Source: N074bin45 sp039587475
Lineage (GTDB): Bacteria > Gemmatimonadota > Gemmatimonadetes > Gemmatimonadales > GWC2-71-9
Reading direction: 5' to 3'
NCBI GenBank assembly: GCA_039587475.1
Contig: JBDHIK010000007.1
Coordinates: 9,327-73,326, forward strand
Length of the DNA stretch: 64,000 bases
Positions 34,540 through 41,890 of the stretch are shown here, piece by piece (the stretch's first letter is position 1; the number at the start of each line of letters is the position of its first letter). The notes beneath the pieces were generated by a model. That model made no database searches. It saw only the letters and a list, made by a program, of their open reading frames with translations, and was not told the DNA's origin. The position numbers were made by a program, and so were the translations under genes.

Positions 34540-35666
34540 GTCGTTCCCTCGTGGTAGCGATGGAGCCAGTCGCGGCGCCAGTGATCGAATGATCCGTCGA
34601 GGATGCGACGCCGGGCGTCGTCCGCCAATCGAATCAGAAACCGTATGTTGTGGATGGACACCAAGCGTAGACCGAGCATCTCTCCCGCCACGAACAGGTG
34701 GCGCAGGTACCCCAGGCTGAATCGCTGACAGGTCTCGCAGTCACAGTCGTCGTCCAGTGGCTCCGAGGCGTGCCGATGCACGGCGGCACGCACGTTCACC
34801 CGACCGACGGACGTCCAGGCACTCCCGTGACGACCGTTGCGCGTGGCGGCGACGCAATCGAACAGATCGACGCCGAGGGCGATCCCGTCCAGCACATCCT
34901 CAGGAAACCCGACCCCCATAAGATAACGCGGTCGCCCCGCTGGCAGCATCGGGTGGAGGCCGGCCAACACCCGATGCATGACGTCCTTGGGCTCACCAAC
35001 GGAGAGCCCTCCGATGGCCACTCCGGTCCAGGGGCCCCGGCGCAAAGTCTCCTCGGCTGAACGGCGCCGCAAGTCGTCGTGGGTGCCCCCCTGGACGATG
35101 GGCCACAGGGTCTGGCGGTCCGGCTCGGTGGCCGCCAACTCCCGGTGGCTGGCGGCGCAGCGATCCAGCCACCGGAGGGTCCGCTCCAGGCCGTCCTTTG
35201 CCAGGGCGTGGTCCGCCTGGCCAGGGACGACGTGATCGAACGCCATGGCCACATCGGCACCCAGGGTCCACTGGATCTGCGTCGCGCTTTCGGGTGTGAT
35301 GGTTCGGCGTGAGCCGTCGATATGACTCTGGAACTCCACCCCGTCCTCCGATATCCGGCGCAGCCCCTCCAGAGAGAAGACCTGGAAACCACCCGAGTCC
35401 GTGAGCATCGGCTTGGACCAGGTGGTGAACTGGTGGAGGCCACCGAGGCCGGCGATGACGTCCTCGCCGGGACGCAGGTGCAGGTGGTAGGTGTTGCCCA
35501 GGATGATCTGGGCCCCGGCGCGGTCGACTTCCGCCGGGTGAAGACCGCGGACCGCGCCATGGGTTCCCACCGGCATGAACGCCGGAGTGCGCACCGTGCC
35601 ATGCGGCAGCGTCAGCGATCCCGCCCGGGCCGCCCCCATCGTGGCTTCCAGCTCGAACTCAAACAC
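34536..35666 (-). CDS. tgt: tRNA-guanine transglycosylase
   Basis: 376-residue TIM barrel. Active-site Asp90 lies in MLTDSGGFQVFSL, with the GGLSVGEPK region and the zinc site CDCETCQRFS with a downstream His near the C terminus. It exchanges G34 for preQ1 in GUN-anticodon tRNAs, the entry step of queuosine modification. queA ends 24 nt upstream; yajC overlaps the 3' end. Confidence 0.96.
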   Translation of the reverse strand: MFEFELEATMGAARAGSLTLPHGTVRTPAFMPVGTHGAVRGLHPAEVDRAGAQIILGNTYHLHLRPGEDVIAGLGGLHQFTTWSKPMLTDSGGFQVFSLEGLRRISEDGVEFQSHIDGSRRTITPESATQIQWTLGADVAMAFDHVVPGQADHALAKDGLERTLRWLDRCAASHRELAATEPDRQTLWPIVQGGTHDDLRRRSAEETLRRGPWTGVAIGGLSVGEPKDVMHRVLAGLHPMLPAGRPRYLMGVGFPEDVLDGIALGVDLFDCVAATRNGRHGSAWTSVGRVNVRAAVHRHASEPLDDDCDCETCQRFSLGYLRHLFVAGEMLGLRLVSIHNIRFLIRLADDARRRILDGSFDHWRRDWLHRYHEGTT

Positions 35667-35690
35667 GGCGCTGTCTCGGCCAGGTGCCGG

Positions 35691-36776
35691 TCATACGATC
35701 GCCATGGCGTCACCATAACTGTAGAAACGATACGCCTCACTCACAGCGTGACGATAGGCGGACAGAGTACGCTCCGTTCCGGCAAAGGCGCAGACCAGCA
35801 TCAGCAGCGTCGTGCGCGGCAGGTGAAAGTTGGTGACCAGCGCGTTCACCACGGTGAACCGATAGCCCGGCGTGATCATCAGCCGTGTGGTGCCGGCGCC
35901 CGCCGTCACGCACCCGTTGCCCGTTCCCGCACTCTCGAGGGTGCGGACCACCGTGGTGCCGACGGCCCAGACTCGGCCGCCGCAGGCGCGGGTTGCCTCA
36001 ATGGCCGCCCCGGTGGCTTCGGGCACCAGGTAGCGCTCAGGGTGCATCTGATGCCGACTGATGTCTTCCTGCTCGACGGGCCGGAAGGTGCCGGGTCCCA
36101 CTTCCAGGTCGACGGTGGCGATGCGCACGCCGGTGCGGCGAAGGTCCTCGAGCAAGTCCTCGGTGAAGTGCAGGCCGGCCGTCGGCGCTGCGACGCTGCC
36201 CTCCCGCTCGGCATACACCGTTTGGTAGCGGGTTTCGTCTTCCGCTTCGGGAGGGCGGTGAATGTACGGTGGCAGGGGAAGCGCGCCATGCACGCGCATC
36301 GCATCCTCGGCGCTCCCACCATGGAAACGGACGACCCGTTCGCCACCATCCAGCACCGCCAGGGTCTCCACGGCCAACCCGTCTCCGAGCTCGATACGCT
36401 TCCCGGGACGCATGGCACTACCCGGCTTGCCGATGGCGATCCAGGTGTCGTCGGTTCCTGGGTGAATCAGCAACACCTCGGCCGGGGCGCCGGATGGCCG
36501 TCGACCGATGAGCCTGGCGTGTCGCACCCGCGTGGTGTTGATCACCAGAAGGTCGTCCGCGTTGATCAGCTTCACAAGATCGGAGAAGTGGCGGTCACGG
36601 ACGGCCCCCGGGCCCCGGCCCATGCGCTGCAGGACCAGGAGACGGCTGTCGCCCCGCCTCGGGGTAGGCGTCTGGGCAATCAGGGACTCCGGGAGCGGAT
36701 AGTCGAAGTCCGCTGTATGAACCGGATCCCTAGCCGTCGAAGATGGTGGTCTGGGAGTTGGGCTGCTGGTAGCCAA
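35691..36776 (-). CDS. queA: S-adenosylmethionine:tRNA ribosyltransferase-isomerase; start codon unclear
   Basis: Protein homologous to QueA from HTADFDYPLPESLIAQ through DDLLVINTTRV, VAAPTAGLHFTEDLL, TVDLEVGPGTF and NFHLPRTTLLMLV. It adds the epoxycyclopentane ring from SAM to preQ1-tRNA. The start is odd. The residue that aligns with the E. coli initiator Met is a GTT codon (36722-36720), with AGGG just upstream and right after the ruvB TAG. No ATG, GTG or TTG is in frame there. The nearest in-frame starts are TTG codons at 36776 and 36791, inside the end of ruvB and without a clear ribosome site. 36776 is given only as a formal start. Confidence 0.9.
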   Translation of the reverse strand: MATSSPTPRPPSSTARDPVHTADFDYPLPESLIAQTPTPRRGDSRLLVLQRMGRGPGAVRDRHFSDLVKLINADDLLVINTTRVRHARLIGRRPSGAPAEVLLIHPGTDDTWIAIGKPGSAMRPGKRIELGDGLAVETLAVLDGGERVVRFHGGSAEDAMRVHGALPLPPYIHRPPEAEDETRYQTVYAEREGSVAAPTAGLHFTEDLLEDLRRTGVRIATVDLEVGPGTFRPVEQEDISRHQMHPERYLVPEATGAAIEATRACGGRVWAVGTTVVRTLESAGTGNGCVTAGAGTTRLMITPGYRFTVVNALVTNFHLPRTTLLMLVCAFAGTERTLSAYRHAVSEAYRFYSYGDAMAIV

Positions 36777-37755
36777 AACGTTGATAGGCAAGGCTGGTGG
36801 CGCAGCGACCCCGAGGGGTCCGCTCCAGGAGTCCCTGCTGGATGAGGTACGGTTCGTAGACTTCCTCGATGGTGCCGCTGTCTTCGCCGACCGACACGGC
36901 TACGGTCCCCACGCCCACCGGGCCGCCGCCGAACTTCTCGATGATGGCTCTGACGATTCTGGCATCCATGTCATCGAGCCCGAATTCATCGACGTTGAGC
37001 CGTTCGAGGGCCTGGCGAGCCGTGTCCGCCGTGACGCGACCGTCGGCTTTCACTTCAGCGAAGTCCCGGACCCGGCGGAGGAGGCGATTGGCCACGCGAG
37101 GGGTGCCCCGGCTGCGCCGCGCGATCTCTGCCGCTCCGGCGTCGTCGATGGGCACGGTCAGGACCGCCGCGGACCGAAGCACGATCTCGACCAAGTCCTC
37201 ATCGGGGTAAAAATGCAGCCGTTCGACCATCCCGAAACGGGCGCGCATCGGCGGCGTGAGCAGCCCGAACCGGGTCGTGGCTCCGACCAGGGTGAACCGT
37301 TCGAGCGCCATGGGAATCGTCTGGGCATTGGGCCCATCCGCGATGCGAACGTCGACCCGGAAATCCTCCATGGCCGGATAGAGAAACTCCTCCAGGGCAG
37401 GTCGCAACCGGTGGATCTCGTCGATGAAGAGGATGTCGCCAGGGGCCAGGCCGGTCAACATGCCCACCAGATCGCCAGGCCGTTCCAGGACCGGCCCGGA
37501 CGTGGTACGCAACTGGACGCCCATCTCCCTCGCCATCAAGGACGCCAGGGTGGTCTTTCCCAGGCCGGGCGGACCGAAGAACAGCGTGTGGTCGACCTGG
37601 TCGCCGCGTCCTCGCGCAGCGTCCATGGCGATCTGCAGAGACGCCTTGACCTGCGATTGCCCCACGAATTCCTCGAGTCGCGACGGCCGGAGGGTGGTTT
37701 CCGCGTTCGACTCCTCCGGGAGGGCGTCCGGCGTGGTGACGTGGAGACGGGCCAT
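36730..37755 (-). CDS. ruvB: Holliday junction branch-migration ATPase RuvB
   Basis: 341 residues from the ATG at 37755; the longer open frame passes through the zinc-ribbon gene and is rejected. Walker A GPPGLGKTT (61-69), Walker B LFIDEIHRL, sensor segment VGATTRFGLLTPPMRARFG (Arg finger) and a C-terminal winged helix with GGGPVGVGT and GLLERTPRGR. It drives branch migration with RuvA. The start overlaps the stop of the 57-residue zinc-ribbon ORF (TGATG). Confidence 0.96.
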   Translation of the reverse strand: MARLHVTTPDALPEESNAETTLRPSRLEEFVGQSQVKASLQIAMDAARGRGDQVDHTLFFGPPGLGKTTLASLMAREMGVQLRTTSGPVLERPGDLVGMLTGLAPGDILFIDEIHRLRPALEEFLYPAMEDFRVDVRIADGPNAQTIPMALERFTLVGATTRFGLLTPPMRARFGMVERLHFYPDEDLVEIVLRSAAVLTVPIDDAGAAEIARRSRGTPRVANRLLRRVRDFAEVKADGRVTADTARQALERLNVDEFGLDDMDARIVRAIIEKFGGGPVGVGTVAVSVGEDSGTIEEVYEPYLIQQGLLERTPRGRCATSLAYQRFGYQQPNSQTTIFDG

Positions 37756-37928
37756 CAGGCGCTGAGCGTCGCTTCCCAGGTCGGCGGTGTGCCGGCGCGG
37801 ACCTGATGCCTGGCCCGGCAGTGGACGCACCGGTCCCGGGTCTCGGTGCTGTCCCCGGCCAGGAGCTTGCGGTTGACGGTACCGCATCTGGTGCAGGCCC
37901 ATTCTGCGGTGGTGGCTTGGACGGTCAT
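37755..37928 (-). CDS. Small zinc-ribbon protein nested between ruvA and ruvB
   Basis: 57 residues, too short for most gene-calling cutoffs. It starts MTVQATTAEWACTRCG and has two CxxC knuckles, Cys12/Cys15 and Cys34/Cys37, spaced like a rubredoxin-type zinc ribbon. The ATG overlaps the ruvA TGA (ATGA at 37928-37925), and its own TGA overlaps the ruvB ATG (TGATG). It therefore sits in perfect translational coupling on both sides. That context is strong evidence that it is translated. It may be a nucleic-acid-binding accessory of RuvAB or simply a passenger; no function is known to me. Confidence 0.75.
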   Translation of the reverse strand: MTVQATTAEWACTRCGTVNRKLLAGDSTETRDRCVHCRARHQVRAGTPPTWEATLSA

Positions 37929-38530
37929 GCGGGACTCCCTTGGCGCGATGTCGTAAGGTGCTGCAAGGCGTGGCGAACGACGGTCTCCGTTTCAAGTTGC
38001 TTGCCGCTGCCCGTGACGGCACGAATCGCGTCTTCGGCAGCGGCCCTGGGGTACCCCAGCGTGGTCAGCGCCAGCAGCGCTTCCTCGGCAGCAGCCGGGC
38101 GCGGCAGGGAGGTGGCAACCGAGAGGTCCTTGAAGCGGTCCTGCAGTTCCACGACCAGGCGTTCCGCCTTGCGCTTTCCGATGCCGCTCACCGTACTCAG
38201 CGCTGCGATGTCCCGGTCCTGAATGCTCACCACCGCCCGGTCGGGACCGAGCGTGGACAATAATGCCAGCGCCAGCCGCGGCCCGAAACCGCTCGCTCCC
38301 AGGAGCCGCTGGAACACGGTCCGTTCGATGGGCTGGTCGAAGCCGTATAAGGCCCACCCGTCCTCCTTCACCACCAACTCGGTGTAGAGCGTGAGGGTGG
38401 ACCCGAGCGACGGCAACCGTTCCCCAACGCCAAGCGGGACCGTCACGGCGTACCCGACACCGCCGTTGGTCTGGACCACGATGGTGTCCCCGGCCCGCTC
38501 GGCCAGGGTGCCGGTCAGAGTCGCGATCAT
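37925..38530 (-). CDS. ruvA: Holliday junction DNA-binding subunit RuvA
   Basis: 201 residues: N-terminal OB domain (MIATLTGTLAERAGDTIVVQTNGGVGYAVTVP), helix-hairpin-helix pairs with LSTVSGIGKRKAERLVVEL, and a C-terminal RuvB-binding helical domain (AEEALLALTTLGYPRAAAEDAI). It overlaps ruvC by 4 nt. The tetramer holds the four-way junction for RuvB. Confidence 0.95.
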   Translation of the reverse strand: MIATLTGTLAERAGDTIVVQTNGGVGYAVTVPLGVGERLPSLGSTLTLYTELVVKEDGWALYGFDQPIERTVFQRLLGASGFGPRLALALLSTLGPDRAVVSIQDRDIAALSTVSGIGKRKAERLVVELQDRFKDLSVATSLPRPAAAEEALLALTTLGYPRAAAEDAIRAVTGSGKQLETETVVRHALQHLTTSRQGSPA

Positions 38531-39027
38531 CTGGAGCCCGCCAACGACCGTGGGGACCGCCCCTGCAGGAGATGCGTCAGCGCGACGGCGACGCCATCAG
38601 CGGCATCGGCCGGTGTGGGAGGGGCACTGAGGCGCAGCAACTGCGCCACCATGAACCCGACCTGTGGTTTGACTGCGGCACCGCGACCGACGACGGCCTT
38701 CTTGACGGAGGCCGGCGAGTACTCGGCCAGCGGAAGTCCGGCCTCTTCGATACTTAACAGGATGACGCCACGCGCGTGGCCCAGGACCGCGCTACTGCGA
38801 GCATTCTTTCCATAAAAGATGTTCTCCACCGCCACGATGTCAGGCCGATGACGGGCGATCAATTCCACCAGGCCTTCGTGAATCGTCTTCAAACGCTGGG
38901 GCAGGGCCTGCGCCGCTTCGAGTTCGATGACGCCGCACTCGATTAGGCGAGCGAAATGGTCCCGCGCCGGCGCCACCACCCCGTAGCCGACGGTGGTTGA
39001 TCCGGGGTCGATGCCGAGCACCTTCAC
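38527..39027 (-). CDS. ruvC: Crossover junction endodeoxyribonuclease RuvC
   Basis: 166 residues from a GTG at 39027 (VKVLGIDPGSTTVGYG), 10 nt after the yebC stop; the longer frame enters yebC. The RNase H-fold acidic residues are visible: Asp7, Glu in VAVENIFYG, and Asp residues in DAADGVAVAL. YGKNARSSAVLGHARG and the VGRGAAVKPQV segment are typical. It cuts Holliday junctions resolved by RuvAB. Confidence 0.95.
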   Translation of the reverse strand: MKVLGIDPGSTTVGYGVVAPARDHFARLIECGVIELEAAQALPQRLKTIHEGLVELIARHRPDIVAVENIFYGKNARSSAVLGHARGVILLSIEEAGLPLAEYSPASVKKAVVGRGAAVKPQVGFMVAQLLRLSAPPTPADAADGVAVALTHLLQGRSPRSLAGSR

Positions 39028-39037
39028 GCCGGGTGTC

Positions 39038-39787
39038 TCAGGTCGAGACCTCCGCAATGGTCGATGAGTCCATGTCGAAATTGCAGAAGACCTTCGACAC
39101 GTCCTCCAGGGCTTCGACGGCATCCAGGAGGCGTAGCAACTCCTCCGCCTCCTTGCCTTCGACCTGCACCGTGTTCTGCGGCACCATGGCCAGCTCGGCC
39201 TCCGTGACCGCGAAGCCGCCGCCCTTCAGTGCATCCAGCACACGGTGGAAGTCTGCGGGCGACGTGCTGACGATGAAGGTGTCCGCTTCGGCGGAAAAAT
39301 CCTCCGCTCCCGCCTCCAAGGCCGCCTCCAGGGTCGCGTCCTCGGTGCGTCCTGTCGCGTCGAGGTAGATCTGGCCCTGGCGCTTGAACATCCATGCCAC
39401 GGCGTTCTGGGCGGCCAGTGATCCTCCGTTGCGGCTGAAGGCGTGACGGATTTCAGCCACGGCACGGTTGGTGTTGTCGGTGACGGCCTCGATGTAGATG
39501 GCCGCCCCGCCGGGTCCATACCCTTCGTAGCTGATTTCCTCGTACTTGGCGCCCTCGAGTTCACCGGTCCCCTTCTTGACGGCACGCTCGATGTTGTCGT
39601 TGGGCATATTGACGGCCTTGGCCGCTTCGATGCCAGTCCTGAGCCGGGGGTTGGCGCCAGGATCTCCGCCGCCCTCTCTGGCCGCAACGGTGATCTCCCG
39701 AATCACCTTGGTCCAGGCCTGGGCCCGCCTGGCGTCGGTGACCGCCTTCTTGTGCTTGATTTGCTTCCATTTGTTGTGGCCTGCCAT
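39038..39787 (-). CDS. yebC: YebC/PmpR-family transcriptional or translational regulator
   Basis: 249 residues with MAGHNKWKQIKHKKA at the start, GGDPGANPRLRTGIEAAKAVNMP, YEGYGPGGAAIYIEA and the C-terminal acidic domain with VPQNTVQV. The family binds DNA or ribosomes; recent work links YebC to relief of stalling at proline-rich stretches. A clear AAGGAG site lies before the ATG. It heads the ruv operon, the usual arrangement. Confidence 0.95.
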   Translation of the reverse strand: MAGHNKWKQIKHKKAVTDARRAQAWTKVIREITVAAREGGGDPGANPRLRTGIEAAKAVNMPNDNIERAVKKGTGELEGAKYEEISYEGYGPGGAAIYIEAVTDNTNRAVAEIRHAFSRNGGSLAAQNAVAWMFKRQGQIYLDATGRTEDATLEAALEAGAEDFSAEADTFIVSTSPADFHRVLDALKGGGFAVTEAELAMVPQNTVQVEGKEAEELLRLLDAVEALEDVSKVFCNFDMDSSTIAEVST

Positions 39788-39862
39788 GCCCGAACTCCTT
39801 ACGGGGCAATCGATTAGCCGACCCTAGTCCGGGCCGGTCGCGCCCGGCGTCATTGTCGCTGA

Positions 39863-39891
39863 AGAATAGCCGCGGCATTGGAGCCCGGCAA
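39863..39891 (-). promoter_or_regulatory. Candidate promoter of the yebC-ruv-que-thi-lgt run
   Basis: On the minus strand TTGCCG (39891-39886), 17 nt, TATTCT (39868-39863), about 80 nt before the yebC ATG. Four of six -35 and four of six -10 positions fit consensus. It is the best pair in the 150-nt divergent region. Confidence 0.5.
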
Positions 39892-39900
39892 CGCGATCGC

Positions 39901-39929
39901 TTGACCGTCTCCGCGACCCCCCTTAACAT
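39901..39929 (+). promoter_or_regulatory. Candidate promoter giving a nearly leaderless lipoprotein mRNA
   Basis: TTGACC (39901-39906), 17 nt, TAACAT (39924-39929). The expected start of transcription, 6-8 nt further on, falls at or next to the ATG at 39938. The ATG has no Shine-Dalgarno sequence, which agrees with leaderless translation. Confidence 0.45.
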
Positions 39930-39937
39930 CACCGGCT

Positions 39938-40378
39938 ATGCGAATCTGTTCCGCGGTAGCAGCATTCCTGGTCATCGCGCTTTCGGCCTGCGGGTCGGGC
40001 GAACAAGTGGATCGTCCCGAGTTGGCGGATGTCATGCCGATCGTGCCGCTGCCTCCGGATTCCCGGGCGATCGATGCGGCCGGCTCCGAGGACGCCATGT
40101 TGTTCACATTCCTGAGCAGGCATGACCCCGACGAGATGGCCGCCTACTATCGGCGCCTCTTCACCGAACCCCCCTGGACGCTCATTTCCGACAGCGAGTC
40201 CCCAGACGGGGCCACGATTCTCTACGTGGAGAACGGCTCTACGCCATTGTGGGTCCGGGTCTCCCGTACGACCGGCGCGCCAGGTAGCACCATCCAGCTG
40301 AGTGGGGCCCTGGTGGAACGAGATTCCGCGCTGGTCGATTCGTTGCGAAGCGAAGGAACGGCGGCCGTCCAGGAGTAG
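39938..40378 (+). CDS. Putative lipoprotein of unknown function
   Basis: 146 residues with a lipoprotein signal peptide: MRIC, a hydrophobic run, then lipobox LSAC with Cys18 and a Gly-Ser-Gly after it. The mature part is short and acidic, with SRHDPDEMAAYYRRLF and TILYVENGS, reminiscent of small periplasmic domains of unknown function. No catalytic motif is seen. It reads toward the gene at 40379 and their stop codons abut, so no space is left for a separate terminator. Lgt, encoded in this window, would process it. Confidence 0.75.
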   Translation: MRICSAVAAFLVIALSACGSGEQVDRPELADVMPIVPLPPDSRAIDAAGSEDAMLFTFLSRHDPDEMAAYYRRLFTEPPWTLISDSESPDGATILYVENGSTPLWVRVSRTTGAPGSTIQLSGALVERDSALVDSLRSEGTAAVQE

Positions 40379-40783
40379 TCAGCCGGCCCGTCCCGCCCGG
40401 GCCACGCGGCGCGCTGTATCCGCGGCCCGGCTCAGTGCCTTCCCCGCCTCTTCCGCCAGGAGTTCCTCGGCGGGCGCCACCAGTTGACCCAAGGCCATTG
40501 CCGCCGCGTCCGCCGTACCATCCTGCAGGTGATGGAGTGCGGCATCCAACGCCTGTCGCAGTCCCGGTGGGACCGAGAGGCTGGATAGCCGCCGCTTCAA
40601 TGCCGCGAGATGTCGCTTCCGTGTCCTGTCCGGGAGCGGGTTCGGGTCACAGAGAGTCATTGCGACCCTCATGGTCAGCCACAGGGCGAACACGCCTCCG
40701 CGTCGTGGTCCCCGAGCCGCCCCCGACAGAACAGTGAGTAGCGCCACCTCGCCGGGGTACCACCCGGTGCTTCCGGCGGACAT
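40379..40783 (-). CDS. Hypothetical helical protein downstream of a heptosyltransferase
   Basis: 134 residues, not recognised. Residues about 10-45 are mildly hydrophobic (EVALLTVLSG, GVFALWLTM); the rest is Ala/Arg/Leu-rich and predicted helical. The ATG at 40783 overlaps the heptosyltransferase stop by one base (TGATG); a GTG just before it would give one more residue with a GTGA overlap. Coupling to the glycosyltransferase suggests a role in envelope glycan assembly, but this is only context. Confidence 0.6.
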   Translation of the reverse strand: MSAGSTGWYPGEVALLTVLSGAARGPRRGGVFALWLTMRVAMTLCDPNPLPDRTRKRHLAALKRRLSSLSVPPGLRQALDAALHHLQDGTADAAAMALGQLVAPAEELLAEEAGKALSRAADTARRVARAGRAG

Positions 40784-41808
40784 CACAGCCAGGGCTCCAA
40801 CGCCGCAACGACCTCGTCGGCGTCGATATCAACGAGACAGCGATGGTGGCCTAGAGGGCACGAAGGGCCGCCCATCTTGGTGCACGGGCGGCACGGAAGG
40901 TCGCGCTGGATCACCGTGGCCTGGGCCCGGTACGGGAAGTACCCGAATGGTTCCGCCGTGGGGCCGAACAGGGCGATGACCGGGGTACCCACGGCGGTGC
41001 TCATGTGCATCACTCCGGTATCGCCGGCCACGGCCGCGGCGGCCCGCACCAGCAAACCGGCAGTACCCTGCAGTCCCATCGCGCCAGCCGCAATCCCGGT
41101 TCCAGTCGTCCCCGCTTCGGCGACATTCCGACACGCCTCCACATCCGCCGGCCCGCCGACCACCACCACCCCGACCCCGGAAGATGTCAGGCCGGCCACC
41201 AGGTCACGCCAACGCGTCAGGGGCCACCGCTTGGTCGCGTGGGCTGCCATCGGGGCGGCGACGATGAACGGACGATCACCGCCAAGGCCGTGATCCCTCA
41301 GCCATTGGTCGACTCTTCCCTGCTCCGCTGGAGCAACGAACAGGTCGGCGGGCTGCCCGTCTGGGGTCACGTCCAGATCCCCGGCGGCGGCGAACATCCG
41401 CTCGGCGACGGCGGGCGTCCCCGCCGGGTAGACGTTCCGCTTGGTGCGGATGAGGACTGCACGTGCCCAACGGTGTTTGGGATAGCCGCGCCATCGCCCC
41501 GGAACCAGCCATCGCAGGGCCCGACTCCGCAGGTTGCCGTGCAAATCCAGGTGATGGGTGAAGCGTTCCGCCCTCAACTGGGCGGCCAGGGCCGTAAGGG
41601 GTGCGTCCGGGGCCAGTCCGACGACTTGGTCGATGTTGGGATTGTCGCTCAGGAGCGGCCGGTAGGCGTCCTTGGTGACGACGGCCAGGAAGGCCTCCGG
41701 GTGGCGGGACCGGAGGGCGCGAAGGAGCGGTGTGATGAGGATGAGGTCCCCGATGGACCCGAACCGCACCGCGAGAATGCGAGGGGGAGGACCGAAGGCG
41801 TTCACCAC
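40783..41808 (-). CDS. Heptosyltransferase-type glycosyltransferase (GT family 9)
   Basis: 341 residues, GT-B fold. ILAVRFGSIGDLILITPLLRAL at the N terminus, FTHHLDLHGNLRSRAL, APMAAHATKRWP and GDTGVMHMSTAVGTPVIALFGPT are the family 9 blocks. A C-terminal Cys cluster (CRPCTKMGGPSCPLGHHRCL) is common in this family. It would add ADP-heptose or a related sugar to an LPS core or lipid-linked glycan at the cytoplasmic face. It is divergent from the porX-like gene. Confidence 0.9.
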   Translation of the reverse strand: MVNAFGPPPRILAVRFGSIGDLILITPLLRALRSRHPEAFLAVVTKDAYRPLLSDNPNIDQVVGLAPDAPLTALAAQLRAERFTHHLDLHGNLRSRALRWLVPGRWRGYPKHRWARAVLIRTKRNVYPAGTPAVAERMFAAAGDLDVTPDGQPADLFVAPAEQGRVDQWLRDHGLGGDRPFIVAAPMAAHATKRWPLTRWRDLVAGLTSSGVGVVVVGGPADVEACRNVAEAGTTGTGIAAGAMGLQGTAGLLVRAAAAVAGDTGVMHMSTAVGTPVIALFGPTAEPFGYFPYRAQATVIQRDLPCRPCTKMGGPSCPLGHHRCLVDIDADEVVAALEPWL

Positions 41809-41890
41809 GGGAATCTACCGGCCCCGACGGTGGGCGGAAGGACCGGCATTGTGGGGTACTCCCCTGCGCGGCGATGATTAGCTTTGGACC

